41,500 nucleotides of DNA from Pseudomonadota bacterium (GTDB lineage: Bacteria > Pseudomonadota > Gammaproteobacteria > Burkholderiales > Casimicrobiaceae), in assembly GCA_018241785.1 (NCBI GenBank), contig JAFEDF010000253.1, positions 1 through 41,500 of the forward strand, read 5' to 3'. The translations under genes were made by a program, and so were the position numbers. This document shows, one piece after another, positions 1 to 9,343 of the stretch. The notes under the pieces were generated by a model that was not told the origin of the DNA, made no database searches, and saw only the letters and a program-made list of their open reading frames with translations. How positions within the stretch are numbered: position 1 is the first letter of the stretch; every line of letters begins with the position of its first letter.

Positions 1-558
1 AGCCCGCATGGCGGGCGCCGCGGGCGCTGCCGGCGCGCGCTGAGGCGCTGCGGCCGGCGCGGCAGCCGAGGGCGCGGCGCCCGCTGCGGCCGCGAGTGCG
101 TCGCCCTTGGTGATGCGTCCGCCGCGTCCGCTGCCGGCGATGGTCGCCGGATCGAGGCCCGCCTCGGCGATCACCTTGCGCGCGGCGGGAAGCGCGCCCG
201 GCGCGCCGCTCGGAGGCGCTGCGGCGGCGGCTGCGGACGGAGCCGTCGCAGCCGCAGGCGCAGGTGCCGGAGCAGGTTCAGCCAAGGCCCCTGCCGGGAC
301 CGCGGGCTGCACCGCCTTCGCCTCGGTGTCGATGACCGCGATCACCTGGTTCGACGTGACCGTGGCACCGTCAGGCTGCGCGATCTCGGCCAGCACGCCG
401 TCTGCCGGCGCCGGCAGCTCGAGCACGACCTTGTCGGTTTCGATGTCGATCAGGTTTTCGTCGCGCTTCACCGCATCGCCCGGCTTCCTGTGCCAGGCGA
501 CGAGGGTCGCTTCGGAGATCGACTCCGGCAGTTGCGGTACCTTCACTTCGATCTTCAT
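1..558 (-). CDS. sucB: Dihydrolipoamide succinyltransferase, E2 of 2-oxoglutarate dehydrogenase (partial)
   Basis: This is the N-terminal 186 residues or so of the E2 subunit; the gene continues past the left edge. E2 takes the succinyl group from E1 (SucA) on a swinging lipoyl arm and passes it to CoA. The sequence starts MKIEVKVPQLPES and has a lipoyl domain at residues 1-75 with the lipoylation motif ETDKVVLE, placing the modified lysine at residue 43. An Ala/Pro-rich flexible linker follows, then an E3-binding (PSBD) domain with PAARKVIAEAGLDP and GSGRGGRITKGD, then another Ala/Pro linker. The catalytic domain is outside the window. The start lies 12 bases after the sucA stop, so it is the last visible gene of the operon. 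Whether the gene is intact cannot be judged here. Confidence 0.95.
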   Translation of the reverse strand, partial: MKIEVKVPQLPESISEATLVAWHRKPGDAVKRDENLIDIETDKVVLELPAPADGVLAEIAQPDGATVTSNQVIAVIDTEAKAVQPAVPAGALAEPAPAPAPAAATAPSAAAAAAPPSGAPGALPAARKVIAEAGLDPATIAGSGRGGRITKGDALAAAAGAAPSAAAPAAAPQRAPAAPAAPAMRA

Positions 559-570
559 CGCGGGTCCCCG

Positions 571-3411
571 TCAGCGGGCGAGGAGCATCTCGCCCGACGA
601 GAGCTCGGCGGCGAATGCGTCCTCGATGAGTTTCTTCTGTTCGGCCGCGTGCAGCGCCGCGTAGCCGACGGCGGGGGACGCCGAGACCCGACGGCCCGCG
701 TAGGCGAGGAGCTTGCGCTTGTCGATGTCCGCTCGCAGGTAGGTGTTCAAGCGGTACCACGCACCCTGGTTCTGGGGTTCCTCCTGGCACCAGACGACCT
801 CGCGCGCCGCCGCGTACTTCGCGATCTCGCGCTTGTAGTCGTCGTGCGGGAACGGGTACTGCTGCTCGAGCCGCAGGATCGCCACGTCGTCGATCTTCTG
901 CGCCCTCCGGTGCGCGAGGAGCTCGTAGTACACCTTGCCCGAGCAGACGATCACACGCTTCACCTTCTTCGCATCGACGCGGTCGACCTCGCCGATGACG
1001 TTCTGGAAGCGCCCGCCGGCGAGCTCGTCCATCGTCGAGACCGCCTCGCGGTGACGCAGCAGGCTCTTCGGCGTCATCACGATCAGCGGCTTCCTGAAGT
1101 AGCGGATCATCTGCCTGCGCAGCAGGTGGTAGACCTGCGCCGGAGTCGTCGGCACGCACACCTGCATGTTGTGCTGCGCGCATTGCTGCAGGTAGCGCTC
1201 GGGCCGCGCCGACGAGTGCTCGGGGCCCTGGCCCTCGTAGCCGTGGGGGAGGAACAGCACGAGGTCGCAGATGCGCCCCCACTTCACCTCGCCCGCAGCG
1301 ATGAACTGGTCGATGACCACCTGGGCGCCGTTGGCGAAATCGCCGAACTGCGCCTCCCAGATGACGAGCTGGGTCGGTTCCGACGTCGTGTAGCCGTACT
1401 CGAAGCCGAGCACTGCGTTCTCGGTCAGCACCGAGTCGATGATCTCGAAGTCGGGCTGGCCCTCGCGCAGGTGCTGCAGCGGAATCCAGATTCCTGAGTC
1501 CCATTTCTCGCGGTTCTGGTCGTGCAGCACCGCGTGCCGGTGCGAGAAGGTGCCGCGCCCCGAATCCTCGCCCGAGAAGCGCACGCCGTAGTTCTGGTCG
1601 AGCAGCGTCGCGTAGGCGAGGATCTCGCCCATCCCCCAGTCGATCGGATGCGTGCCGGCGACCATGGCGCGGCGGTCGGCGATGATCTTCTCCACCCGCG
1701 GGTGCAGCTTGAAGTCAGCGGGGACGGAGGTCGCCGCCACGCCGAGCTCCTTCAGCCGCGCCATCGGCACCGTCGTGTCGACCGGATCGTTCCAGTGCCG
1801 GTTCCGGTACGGCGACCAGTCGACGATGAACGGCGGCTTGTAATTCGACAGGATCGTCGTGTTGGTGTGGTAGCCCTTGTCCATCGCGGTCCGGTAGGTG
1901 GCGATCATGCCGTCGGCGTCGCCTGCCGAAACGACACCGTCGGCGATCAGCCGGTCGGCGTAGAGCTTGCGCGTGCCGGGGTGCTGCGCGATCTTCTTGT
2001 ACATCAGCGGCTGGGTGATCATCGGCTCGTCGGCCTCGTTGTGGCCGAGGCGGCGGAAGCAGACGAGGTCGATGAACACGTCCTTGTGGAATTGCTGCCG
2101 GTAGTCGAGCGCGATCTCCACGGCGAGAAGGCACACCTCGGGATCGTCGCCGTTGACGTGCAGGATCGGCGCCTCGATCATCTTCGCGACGTCGGTGCAG
2201 TAGAGCGTTCCGCGGGTGTCGCGCGGATCGGAGGTCGTGAAGCCGATCTGGTTGTTGATGACGATGTGCACGGTGCCGCCGGTGTAGTAGCCCCGCGTCT
2301 GCGACATGTTGAGGCATTCCTGCACGACGCCCTGCCCGGTGATCGCCGCGTCGCCGTGGATCAGCAGCGGCAGCACCTGGTCGCCCCGCGCGTCGCCGCG
2401 CCGGTGCTGGCGCGCGCGCACGCTGCCCTCGACGACCGGGTTCACGATCTCGAGGTGCGACGGGTTGAACGCAAGGGTCACGTGTACCGGCCCGCCCGGA
2501 GTCGACACGTCCGACGAGAATCCCTGGTGGTACTTGACGTCGCCCGCCGGAAGGTCCTGCGCGACCTTCCCCTCGAACTCGGAGAAGAGATCGGAGGGCA
2601 TCTTGCCGAGCGTGTTGACGAGGACGTTGAGCCGGCCGCGATGGGCCATGCCGAGCACGATCTCGCCGACCCCGGCGGCGCCGGCGCGCTGGATCAGGTG
2701 ATCGAGCATCGGGATCATCGCATCGCCGCCCTCGCCCGAGAAGCGCTTTTGCCCGACGTACTTCGTGTGCAGGTAGCGCTCCAGGGTCTCGGCGGCGGTC
2801 AGCCGCTCGAGGATGTGGCGCCGCTGGTCGGCGCTGTACGCCGGGTGCGACCGGATCGGCTCGAGGCGCTCCTGCAGCCAGCGCTTGGTCGGCGTGTCCG
2901 AGATGTACATGTACTCGGCGCCGAGCGTGCGCGTGTAGGTGTCGCGCAGCGCCTGCACGATGTCGCGCAGCCGCATCCGCGGCGGCCCCGCCTTGAACGA
3001 CCCGACGTCGAACTCGGTGTCGAGGTCCGCGTCCGAGAAGCCGTAGGTACGCAGGTCGAGGTCCGTGACCGGTGGCGGCTCGCGGCGCTTCAGGGGGTCG
3101 AGGTCGGCGTGCAGCATGCCGAGCGTGCGGTACTTGCCGATCAGCTGCAGCACGAGCACCTGCTTGTGCATCGTCGTCGAGTCGACCATCGCCCCGGCGA
3201 CGCGGCGGCTCTTCGCGAGCTCGCGAAACGACTCGACGACCGGGCCGTGCGCGACGTCGGGCGCGCCGCCGCGGAGCTCGTCGAAGTACGCCCGCCAGTC
3301 GGCGTCGACGCGCGACGGATCGGCAAGGTAGCTCTCGTAGAGTTCCTCGACGAACGGTGCATTGCCGCCGAACAGCGTGCTGGTCGACTCGAGCTCGCGC
3401 ATCGTGCCCAT
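571..3411 (-). CDS. sucA: 2-oxoglutarate dehydrogenase E1 component
   Basis: This thiamine-diphosphate enzyme decarboxylates 2-oxoglutarate and succinylates the lipoyl arm of SucB. At 946 residues it is full length for the family. Visible features are the N-terminal E2-interacting helix (LFGGNAPFVEELYESYL, about residues 13-29), the substrate-binding stretch AHRGRLNVLVNTLGKMP, the KYHQGFSSD segment, and the ThDP/Mg motif beginning IHGDAAITGQGV and ending in VINNQIGFTT. The C-terminal transketolase-like part contains GYEGQGPEHSSARPERYLQ. Two in-frame ATGs (residues 1 and 4) are equally possible starts. It begins 2 bases after the gltA stop and ends 12 bases before sucB, so co-transcription is almost certain. 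Confidence 0.97.
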   Translation of the reverse strand: MGTMRELESTSTLFGGNAPFVEELYESYLADPSRVDADWRAYFDELRGGAPDVAHGPVVESFRELAKSRRVAGAMVDSTTMHKQVLVLQLIGKYRTLGMLHADLDPLKRREPPPVTDLDLRTYGFSDADLDTEFDVGSFKAGPPRMRLRDIVQALRDTYTRTLGAEYMYISDTPTKRWLQERLEPIRSHPAYSADQRRHILERLTAAETLERYLHTKYVGQKRFSGEGGDAMIPMLDHLIQRAGAAGVGEIVLGMAHRGRLNVLVNTLGKMPSDLFSEFEGKVAQDLPAGDVKYHQGFSSDVSTPGGPVHVTLAFNPSHLEIVNPVVEGSVRARQHRRGDARGDQVLPLLIHGDAAITGQGVVQECLNMSQTRGYYTGGTVHIVINNQIGFTTSDPRDTRGTLYCTDVAKMIEAPILHVNGDDPEVCLLAVEIALDYRQQFHKDVFIDLVCFRRLGHNEADEPMITQPLMYKKIAQHPGTRKLYADRLIADGVVSAGDADGMIATYRTAMDKGYHTNTTILSNYKPPFIVDWSPYRNRHWNDPVDTTVPMARLKELGVAATSVPADFKLHPRVEKIIADRRAMVAGTHPIDWGMGEILAYATLLDQNYGVRFSGEDSGRGTFSHRHAVLHDQNREKWDSGIWIPLQHLREGQPDFEIIDSVLTENAVLGFEYGYTTSEPTQLVIWEAQFGDFANGAQVVIDQFIAAGEVKWGRICDLVLFLPHGYEGQGPEHSSARPERYLQQCAQHNMQVCVPTTPAQVYHLLRRQMIRYFRKPLIVMTPKSLLRHREAVSTMDELAGGRFQNVIGEVDRVDAKKVKRVIVCSGKVYYELLAHRRAQKIDDVAILRLEQQYPFPHDDYKREIAKYAAAREVVWCQEEPQNQGAWYRLNTYLRADIDKRKLLAYAGRRVSASPAVGYAALHAAEQKKLIEDAFAAELSSGEMLLAR

Positions 3412-3413
3412 GG

Positions 3414-4718
3414 TCAGCGCTCCGCGATCGGCCTGACGCTGCGCCGCGCCGCACCCGTATAGAGCTGGCGCGGACGCCCGATCTTGTACTCGGGGTCGGT
3501 GATCATCTCGTTCAACTGCGCGATCCAGCCGACGGTGCGCGCGAGCGCGAAGATCGCCGTGAACAGCGACACCGGGATGCCGATCGCCTTCTGCACGATC
3601 CCCGAGTAGAAGTCGACGTTCGGATAGAGCTTGCGCGAGACGAAGTAATCGTCCTCGAGCGCGATCTTCTCGAGGCCCATCGCGAGCCTGAACAGCGGAT
3701 CGCCGTGGAGCCCGGTCGCCTCGAGCACTTCATAACAGGTCTCGCGCATCAGCTTCGCGCGCGGGTCGTAGTTCTTGTACACGCGGTGGCCGAAGCCCAT
3801 CAGCCGCACGTTCGAGTTCTTGTCCTTGACCTTGGCGATGAACTCGCCGATCTTCGCAAGCCCTCCCTCCGCCTGCAGCTCGTAGAGCATGTTGAGCGCC
3901 GCCTCGTTGGCACCTCCGTGGGCAGGCCCCCACAGGCACGCGACTCCTGCCGCGATCGCCGCGAACGGGTTGGTCCCCGACGACGCGCACAGCCTGACCG
4001 TCGACGTCGATGCGTTCTGCTCGTGATCCGCGTGCAGGATGAAGATACGGTCGAGCGCGCGCACCAGGACGTCGTTGACGACGTAGTCCTCGCACGGCGT
4101 CGCAAACATCATCCGCATGAAGTTCGCCGCGTAGGACAGGTGATTGCGCGGATACATGTATGGCTGGCCGACCGAGTACTTGTAGGCCATCGCGACCAGC
4201 GTCGGCATCTTGGCGATCAGCCGGATCGCCGAGATGTCGCGCTGGTGGGCGTCGTTCAGGTTGATCGAATCCGGATAGAACGCGCTCATCGCCGCGACGA
4301 GCCCGGTCAGCACCGACATCGGGTGCGCATCGCGCCGGAAGCCCCGCATGAAGAACTGCATCTGCTCGTTCACCATCGTGTGCTCGGTCACGCGGGTGAC
4401 GAAATCGGCGCGCTGCGCGGCGCTCGGCAGCTCTCCGTACAGCAGCAGGTGGCAGACCTCGAGGAAATCGCAGCGCTGCGCGAGCTCGTCGATCGGATAG
4501 CCCCGGTAGAGGAGCTCACCCTTGTCGCCGTCGATGAAGGTGATCGCCGAGCTGCACGAGGCCGTCGAGAGGAAGCCGGGGTCGTAGGTGAAGTGCCCGG
4601 TCTTCGCGTAAAGCGGGCGGATGTCGACGACGTCCGGGCCGATGGTTCCCGACAGCAGGGGGAAGGTGACCGGGGCCGTTCCGTCGGAGAACGTCAGGGT
4701 GACTGTGCGATCGCTCAT
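3414..4718 (-). CDS. gltA: Citrate synthase, hexameric (type II)
   Basis: It condenses oxaloacetate with acetyl-CoA to citrate, the entry step of the TCA cycle. The 434-residue product has the extended N-terminal beta domain of the NADH-sensitive Gram-negative hexameric type (about residues 1-55). The catalytic motifs are present: the first histidine in [11 protein letters not shown], the second in [12 protein letters not shown], and the aspartate in NVDFYSGIV. This protein is clearly different from the shorter 2-methylcitrate synthase at 11249-12412, which shares the same fold. It follows sdhE after a 75-base gap that contains a GC-rich inverted repeat and no clear promoter, and sits 2 bases before sucA. 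It therefore joins the sdh and suc genes into one unit. Confidence 0.97.
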   Translation of the reverse strand: MSDRTVTLTFSDGTAPVTFPLLSGTIGPDVVDIRPLYAKTGHFTYDPGFLSTASCSSAITFIDGDKGELLYRGYPIDELAQRCDFLEVCHLLLYGELPSAAQRADFVTRVTEHTMVNEQMQFFMRGFRRDAHPMSVLTGLVAAMSAFYPDSINLNDAHQRDISAIRLIAKMPTLVAMAYKYSVGQPYMYPRNHLSYAANFMRMMFATPCEDYVVNDVLVRALDRIFILHADHEQNASTSTVRLCASSGTNPFAAIAAGVACLWGPAHGGANEAALNMLYELQAEGGLAKIGEFIAKVKDKNSNVRLMGFGHRVYKNYDPRAKLMRETCYEVLEATGLHGDPLFRLAMGLEKIALEDDYFVSRKLYPNVDFYSGIVQKAIGIPVSLFTAIFALARTVGWIAQLNEMITDPEYKIGRPRQLYTGAARRSVRPIAER

Positions 4719-4793
4719 CGTGATTCCTTCGATTGCGTTTTGCGGCCGGGCGCGCGGCCCGGATGTTCCCCCTGCGGCGCTCTTGCGGCGCCT

Positions 4794-5054
4794 TCAGATC
4801 GCGCGCAGGCGCTCGACCAGCGAACGCAGGCGCGGCTCGGGCTCGCTCCTGCCGGCGATCAGGTCCCACAATGCCTGGTCGGAAAGGTCGAGGAGCAGGT
4901 CGAGGTCGTGCTCGTCGTCGTCCGACAGCCGCGAACCCTGGGCGGCGAGGAAGCGCTCGAGGACGAGGTCATTCTCGAGCATGCCGCGCCGGCAGCGCCA
5001 GCGCAGCCGGTCGCCGCGGGCCCGCTCGCTGTCCATGCCGCCGCTGGCCCCCAT
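4794..5054 (-). CDS. sdhE: FAD assembly factor SdhE (succinate dehydrogenase assembly factor 2 family)
   Basis: This small cytoplasmic protein of 86 residues promotes covalent attachment of FAD to SdhA. The family signature is visible as RWRCRRGMLENDLVLERF, containing the RGxxE motif that contacts the flavoprotein. The acidic helix DDDEHDLDLLLDLSDQALWDLIAG is also typical. The start at 5054 has a GAGGCGG stretch upstream; an in-frame ATG at residue 7 (5036) is an alternative that would give the usual family length of about 80. It lies 13 bases downstream of sdhB, matching its role in maturing the complex encoded just upstream. Confidence 0.9.
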   Translation of the reverse strand: MGASGGMDSERARGDRLRWRCRRGMLENDLVLERFLAAQGSRLSDDDEHDLDLLLDLSDQALWDLIAGRSEPEPRLRSLVERLRAI

Positions 5055-5067
5055 GCGCGCGTCCGCC

Positions 5068-5763
5068 TCAGACCGCGCGCTTGACGACCATCGACTTGAT
5101 GTTGCCGATGGCGCGCGTCGGATTGAGCCCTTTCGGGCAGACGTCGACGCAGTTCATGATCGAGTGGCAGCGGAACAGGCGGTAGGGGTCCTGCATGTTG
5201 TCGAGCCGCCAGTTGAGATCGCGGTCGCGCGAGTCGGCGATGAAGCGGTACATGTTGAGCAGCCCGGCCGGGCCGACGAACTTGTCGGGGTTCCACCAGA
5301 ACGACGGGCATGCGGTCGAGCAGCACGCGCAGAGGATGCACTCGTAGAGGCCGTTCAGCACCTCGCGCTCCTCGGGCGACTGCAGCCGCTCGCGCTCGGG
5401 CGGCGGCTCGTCGTCGACCACGTACGGCTTTATCGAGTGGTACTGCGCGAAGAACTGCGTCATGTCGACGATCAGGTCGCGCACCACCGGCTGGCCCGGC
5501 AGCGGCCGCAGCACGACCGGCTCCTTCAGCGTCTTCAGGTTGGTGATGCACGCGAGCCCGTTCTTGCCGTTGATGTTCATCGCGTCGGAGCCGCAGACGC
5601 CTTCACGGCAGCTCCTGCGGAACGCGAGCGAGTCATCGACGGTCTTCAGCCGGATCAGAGCGTCGAGCAGCATGCGGTCGTGCGGATCGAGCTCGATGTC
5701 GTAGTCCTGCATCCGCGGCGCGGCATCCTTCTCGGGGTCGTAGCGGTAGATACTGAATCGCAT
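5068..5763 (-). CDS. sdhB: Succinate dehydrogenase iron-sulfur subunit
   Basis: It carries electrons from the SdhA flavin to the membrane quinone site. The 231-residue protein has all three cluster motifs. A [2Fe-2S] ferredoxin domain contains CREGVCGSDAMNINGKNGLAC. The [4Fe-4S] motif is CILCACCSTACP and the [3Fe-4S] motif is CHSIMNCVDVCPKGLNP. The start at 5763 (MRFSIYRYDPE) matches the usual N-terminus; the open frame extends further upstream only inside sdhA. It begins 2 bases after sdhA ends, in the normal order C-D-A-B. Confidence 0.97.
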   Translation of the reverse strand: MRFSIYRYDPEKDAAPRMQDYDIELDPHDRMLLDALIRLKTVDDSLAFRRSCREGVCGSDAMNINGKNGLACITNLKTLKEPVVLRPLPGQPVVRDLIVDMTQFFAQYHSIKPYVVDDEPPPERERLQSPEEREVLNGLYECILCACCSTACPSFWWNPDKFVGPAGLLNMYRFIADSRDRDLNWRLDNMQDPYRLFRCHSIMNCVDVCPKGLNPTRAIGNIKSMVVKRAV

Positions 5764-5765
5764 GG

Positions 5766-7532
5766 TCAGTAGGTGCGCACCTTCGGCGGAAACGACTCGA
5801 CGGTGAGGGGCTTCAGCGTGACCGGCTTGTAGTCGAGGCGGTCGCCTTCGCGGTACCACAGCGTGTGCCTGAGCCAGTGCACGTCGTCGCGGTCGGGGTA
5901 GTCGCTTCGCGCCTGCGCGCCGCGCGATTCGCGCCGCGCCTCGGCCGAGACGACGGTCGCCTTGGCGACCTCGATCAGGTTGTCGAGCTCGAGCGCCTCG
6001 ACGCGCGCGGTGTTGAACGTGCGGCTCCTGTCGCCGATCGCCGTGCGCGCGACGCGCTCCGCGAGTTCGCGCACCTTGCGCACGCCCTCGCTCAGGATCT
6101 CCTGGTTGCGGAACACGCCGCAGTGCGATTGCATCGTGCGGCGCAGGTCGGCTGCGACATCAGCCACGCGCTCGCCATCCTTCGCACCGTCGAGACGCGC
6201 GAGGCGCGCGAGCGAGGGCGCGCCGGCGTCGTTCGGCAGCGAACGGTGCGCCTGCGCCGGAAGGTTCAGCGCGACGACGTGGTCGCCCGCCGAGCGCCCG
6301 AACACGAGGAGGTCGAGCAGCGAGTTGGTGCCGAGCCGGTTGGCACCGTGCACCGACACGCAGGCGCATTCGCCGACCGCGTAGAGGCCCTCGACCGGCA
6401 CGGCAGGATCGCCGCGCGCCGGCGCCACCACCTGCCCGTGCACGTTGGTCGGGATGCCGCCCATCATGTAGTGGATCGTCGGCACGACCGGGATCGGCTC
6501 GCGGACCGGGTCGACGTTCGCGAACTTGATGGCGATCTCGCGGATCGACGGCAGCCGCTTGTTGATCACGTCGGGACCGAGGTGATCGAGCTTCAGCAGC
6601 ACGTAGTCCTTGTGCGGGCCGCAGCCGCGCCCTTCCTTGATCTCCTGGTCGATCGAGCGGCTCACGACATCGCGCGACGCGAGGTCCTTGAGGTTCGGCG
6701 CGTAGCGCTCCATGAAGCGCTCGCCGGCCGAGTTGAGCAGGATGCCGCCCTCGCCGCGCACGCCCTCGGTGATCAGCACGCCCGCACCGGCGACGCCCGT
6801 CGGATGGAACTGCCAGAACTCCATGTCCTGCAGCGGCAGGCCGGCGCGCGCGGCCATGCCGAGCCCGTCGCCGGTGTTGATGAACGCGTTGGTCGACGCG
6901 GCGAAGATGCGCCCGGCGCCGCCGGTCGCGAGGAGCGTGACCTTGCCTTCGAGCACCATCACCTCGCCCGACTCCATCTCGAGCGCGGTGACGCCGACGA
7001 CGGCGCCCGCGTCGTCGCGGACGAGATCGAGCGCCATCCACTCGACGAAGAACTGCGTGTGGGCGCGGACGTTGCGCTGGTAGAGCGTGTGCAGCATCGC
7101 GTGGCCGGTGCGGTCGGCCGCGGCGCACGCGCGCTGCACCGGCTTCTCGCCGAAGTTCGCCGAATGGCCGCCGAACGGGCGCTGGTAGATCGTCCCGTCG
7201 GCGTTGCGGTCGAACGGCATGCCGAAATGCTCGAGCTCGTAGACGACGCGCGGAGCCATCCGGCACATGTACTCGATCGCATCCTGGTCGCCGAGCCAGT
7301 CGGAGCCCTTGACCGTGTCGTACATGTGCCAAAGCCAGTGGTCTTCCGACATGTTGCCGAGCGATGCACCGATGCCGCCCTGCGCCGCCACCGTGTGCGA
7401 GCGCGTCGGGAACACCTTCGACAGCACGGCGACCGAGAGCCCCGCCTCGGCGAGCTGCAGCGAGGCTCGCATGCCGGAGCCGCCGGCCCCGACGATCACT
7501 GCGTCGAAGCGCCTGCGCTCGAGGGGCTTCAT
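5766..7532 (-). CDS. sdhA: Succinate dehydrogenase flavoprotein subunit
   Basis: It oxidises succinate to fumarate with covalently bound FAD. The protein is about 588 residues. The Rossmann motif is [20 protein letters not shown] near residue 13. The FAD-linking histidine lies in [18 protein letters not shown]. The substrate-site stretches are [16 protein letters not shown] with [11 protein letters not shown], and [10 protein letters not shown]. The C-terminal FAD contact is [19 protein letters not shown] chose the ATG at 7532 ([15 protein letters not shown]) over the longer open frame from 7562 because it forms an ATGA overlap with the sdhD stop and gives the usual N-terminus. Confidence 0.97.
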   Translation of the reverse strand: MKPLERRRFDAVIVGAGGSGMRASLQLAEAGLSVAVLSKVFPTRSHTVAAQGGIGASLGNMSEDHWLWHMYDTVKGSDWLGDQDAIEYMCRMAPRVVYELEHFGMPFDRNADGTIYQRPFGGHSANFGEKPVQRACAAADRTGHAMLHTLYQRNVRAHTQFFVEWMALDLVRDDAGAVVGVTALEMESGEVMVLEGKVTLLATGGAGRIFAASTNAFINTGDGLGMAARAGLPLQDMEFWQFHPTGVAGAGVLITEGVRGEGGILLNSAGERFMERYAPNLKDLASRDVVSRSIDQEIKEGRGCGPHKDYVLLKLDHLGPDVINKRLPSIREIAIKFANVDPVREPIPVVPTIHYMMGGIPTNVHGQVVAPARGDPAVPVEGLYAVGECACVSVHGANRLGTNSLLDLLVFGRSAGDHVVALNLPAQAHRSLPNDAGAPSLARLARLDGAKDGERVADVAADLRRTMQSHCGVFRNQEILSEGVRKVRELAERVARTAIGDRSRTFNTARVEALELDNLIEVAKATVVSAEARRESRGAQARSDYPDRDDVHWLRHTLWYREGDRLDYKPVTLKPLTVESFPPKVRTY

Positions 7533-7888
7533 GCACCTCCCCAGAGCAGTTGCGCCGTCCACGCGGCGTAGGCGGCGAGCAGCGCGACGACTGCGATCAT
7601 CAGCGCGAGGCGAAGCCCGGTGGGCTTCGCATAGTCCATCAGCACGTTACGCGCACCGACCCACGCGTGATAGAGGAGCGCCGCCATGAACACGAAAGTG
7701 ACGACGCGAAACGCGCCGTTCGCGAAGAGGCCCTTCCAAACCGGGTAGGCGAGCCCGCCGTTCCACAGCACGATGCCGAGGAGCAGCACCGAGTAGGCCA
7801 GCATGACGAGCGCGGTCGCGCGCTGGACGAGCCAGTCCCAGCCGCCGTAGTGGGCGCCGACCGCGAGCTTGTGCACCGGGCCTACCAC
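7529..7888 (-). CDS. sdhD: Succinate dehydrogenase membrane anchor subunit D
   Basis: With SdhC it anchors the complex and forms the quinone and haem b site. The product is 119 residues if translation starts at the GTG at 7888 (reading [16 protein letters not shown]). This fits the family size and overlaps the end of sdhC by 7 bases. Three hydrophobic segments are visible (roughly residues 22-42, 53-77 and 91-115). The conserved pattern [19 protein letters not shown] is followed by a second helix with the histidine in [16 protein letters not shown], the haem-ligand region. The open frame extends upstream to 8134, but that part is in a different frame over sdhC and is not believed. Confidence 0.9.
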   Translation of the reverse strand: MVGPVHKLAVGAHYGGWDWLVQRATALVMLAYSVLLLGIVLWNGGLAYPVWKGLFANGAFRVVTFVFMAALLYHAWVGARNVLMDYAKPTGLRLALMIAVVALLAAYAAWTAQLLWGGA

Positions 7889-8280
7889 AGTCGCACCGCG
7901 CAGGCGAGGGTCAGCAGCAGCGCGACCACCAGCACGACCGCGGCGCTCCGCCGCGCCGGCGCGAGGTCGAGTCCGACGTGGATGTCGAGCAGCAGGTGGC
8001 GGATGCCGGCGAGCACGTGATGGAAGACCGACCACGCGAGCGCCAGCAGCACGAGCTTGCCGAACCACGAGGTGAGCGCACCATACGCGGCGGCGTAGCG
8101 CTCGGGCGATGCGAGGCTCGCGCCGACGAACCACAGCAGCACCGGGATGCCGGCGACGATCAGCAGCACGCCGCTGATCCGGTGGAGGATCGAGACGATC
8201 GCCGGCACCGGCTGCCGGATCGCCATCAGGTTGAGGTAGATCGGACGCGGTTTGGCGAGCGGGCGGTCGGCGGCGGTCAT
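7882..8280 (-). CDS. sdhC: Succinate dehydrogenase cytochrome b556 subunit C
   Basis: This membrane subunit contributes the quinone site and a haem b ligand. The 132-residue protein has the family signatures RPIYLNLMAIRQP and SILHRISGVLL, where Ser and Arg line the quinone pocket. The helix WSVFHHVLAGIRHLLLDIH contains the haem-ligating histidine. Three membrane helices are clear (about residues 30-52, 73-95 and 112-130). It is the first structural gene of the sdh-gltA-suc operon, and a possible promoter lies just upstream at 8359-8364. Confidence 0.95.
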   Translation of the reverse strand: MTAADRPLAKPRPIYLNLMAIRQPVPAIVSILHRISGVLLIVAGIPVLLWFVGASLASPERYAAAYGALTSWFGKLVLLALAWSVFHHVLAGIRHLLLDIHVGLDLAPARRSAAVVLVVALLLTLACAVRLW

Positions 8281-8318
8281 GCAGTCAACCCCGGAGCGAA
8301 ACGATCATGGGAAACGGA

Positions 8319-8364
8319 CGCGGCGCAATTACGCCGCGCGGTGGTCAGCGGGCAGCCGATTATA
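8319..8364 (-). promoter_or_regulatory. Possible sdhC promoter (-10) and leader hairpin
   Basis: In the 98-base gap between gntR and sdhC the minus strand has a perfect TATAAT at 8364-8359. No good -35 lies at the right distance, so activation or readthrough from gntR may matter. Downstream in the leader is a 7-bp inverted repeat, CGCGGCG at 8319-8325 with CGCCGCG at 8332-8338 around a 6-base loop. Confidence 0.4.
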
Positions 8365-8378
8365 GCGCGCGCCGATGT

Positions 8379-9188
8379 TCAGGCGAGCTCGTTCCAGTAA
8401 TGGTGCCGCGCGGTCGATGCGAGTTCGCGCCGGAGCTCGACCGGCCGCTCACCCCACGTGTAGGTCACGCGGTCGACGGCCAGAAGCGGCGCGCCGGCCG
8501 CCACGCGCAGCAGCGCAGCCGTCGCGCGATCGGCGCTGACCGCGCGCAACCGCTCGACCGCGCGCAGCATGTGCACGCCGAACTCGGCTTCGAAGAACCC
8601 GTACATCGAGCCGCGGAACGCGTCGTAGCGCGCACGCGTGAGGCCGCGGAAGCGGGCTGCGGGAAGCGTGATCTCGTCGAGGATCACCGGCCGACCGCCG
8701 TACTCGAGCACGCGGCGAAGCAGGTAGACGCCCTCGCCGCTGCGCAGCTCGAGCGCGCGCGCGGCATCAGCGCCCGCGCGCGCGCGCTTCAGCTCGACGA
8801 GCCGGCTCGCCGGATACTCGTACTCGCCGTCGTCGCGCCGGATGCGCAGGAAGCGGAAGTTCGACGAGCGCTCCTCGGTGTGCGTGGCGACGAAGGTCCC
8901 CTTGCCCTGCCGCCGCACGACGCGGTTGGCCGCCGCGAGCGCCTCGATCGCCTTGCGCACGGTCCCCTGCGAAACCCCGAAACGGGCGGCGAGATCGAGC
9001 TCGGAGGGGATCGCCTCGCCGGGCTTCCACTCGGCGCGCTCGAGGCCGTGCTCGAGCAGCGCCTGCACCTGCGCGTACAAGGGCTCGCGCGCGGGCGCCG
9101 CGAGATCGCGGCGCGTGCCCGCGGGGCCAGCTGCGCGCGGATGCGCCGGCGGCGGTGCCGGGTCGGCCGGGGGCATACGATCGATCAT
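8379..9188 (-). CDS. GntR-family (HutC/UTRA) transcriptional regulator
   Basis: The 269-residue protein has an N-terminal GntR winged helix (about residues 36-101, with PLYAQVQALLEHGLE, AIPSELDLAARFGVSQGTVR and RRQGKGTFV). A C-terminal UTRA ligand-binding domain follows (about 120-265, ending RRELASTARHHYWNEL). UTRA regulators usually sense small metabolites; the ligand is not predictable here. The first 30 residues are Pro/Ala-rich, and an in-frame ATG at residue 5 is an alternative start. It sits between the divergent sdh-gltA-suc and mdh-prp-acnA units, so control of central carbon flux and of its own promoter is the likely job. That role is inferred from position. Confidence 0.92.
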   Translation of the reverse strand: MIDRMPPADPAPPPAHPRAAGPAGTRRDLAAPAREPLYAQVQALLEHGLERAEWKPGEAIPSELDLAARFGVSQGTVRKAIEALAAANRVVRRQGKGTFVATHTEERSSNFRFLRIRRDDGEYEYPASRLVELKRARAGADAARALELRSGEGVYLLRRVLEYGGRPVILDEITLPAARFRGLTRARYDAFRGSMYGFFEAEFGVHMLRAVERLRAVSADRATAALLRVAAGAPLLAVDRVTYTWGERPVELRRELASTARHHYWNELA

Positions 9189-9219
9189 GTCTTCTATAGT
9201 TTATCTCAGTTATAAGACA
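9188..9219. promoter_or_regulatory. Candidate GntR operator between gntR and mdh
   Basis: A 32-base AT-rich island in GC-rich DNA has inverted ends TGTCTT (9188-9193) and AAGACA (9214-9219), with partly symmetric TATAG and TTATA inside. It abuts the mdh -35 box and covers the gntR start, a sensible place for a repressor to control both directions. Assignment to the adjacent GntR protein is inference. Confidence 0.45.
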
Positions 9220-9222
9220 GCG

Positions 9223-9251
9223 TTGACACATCCTGGCGCCACGCCTACCAT
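9223..9251 (+). promoter_or_regulatory. mdh promoter
   Basis: A consensus -35 TTGACA (9223-9228) is followed after exactly 17 bases by a -10 TACCAT (9246-9251, 4 of 6 matches). Transcription would start near 9258, giving a leader of about 86 bases before mdh. It could drive the whole mdh-prpBCD-acnA run. Confidence 0.6.
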
Positions 9252-9343
9252 TGCACGATGCACGGCGGACCGGCAGCCCGATGGCGGCCGGGCGTTCCGA
9301 CCTCGCGCGGCCCGCCGCACCCACCCTGCCACGGGAGTCGCTC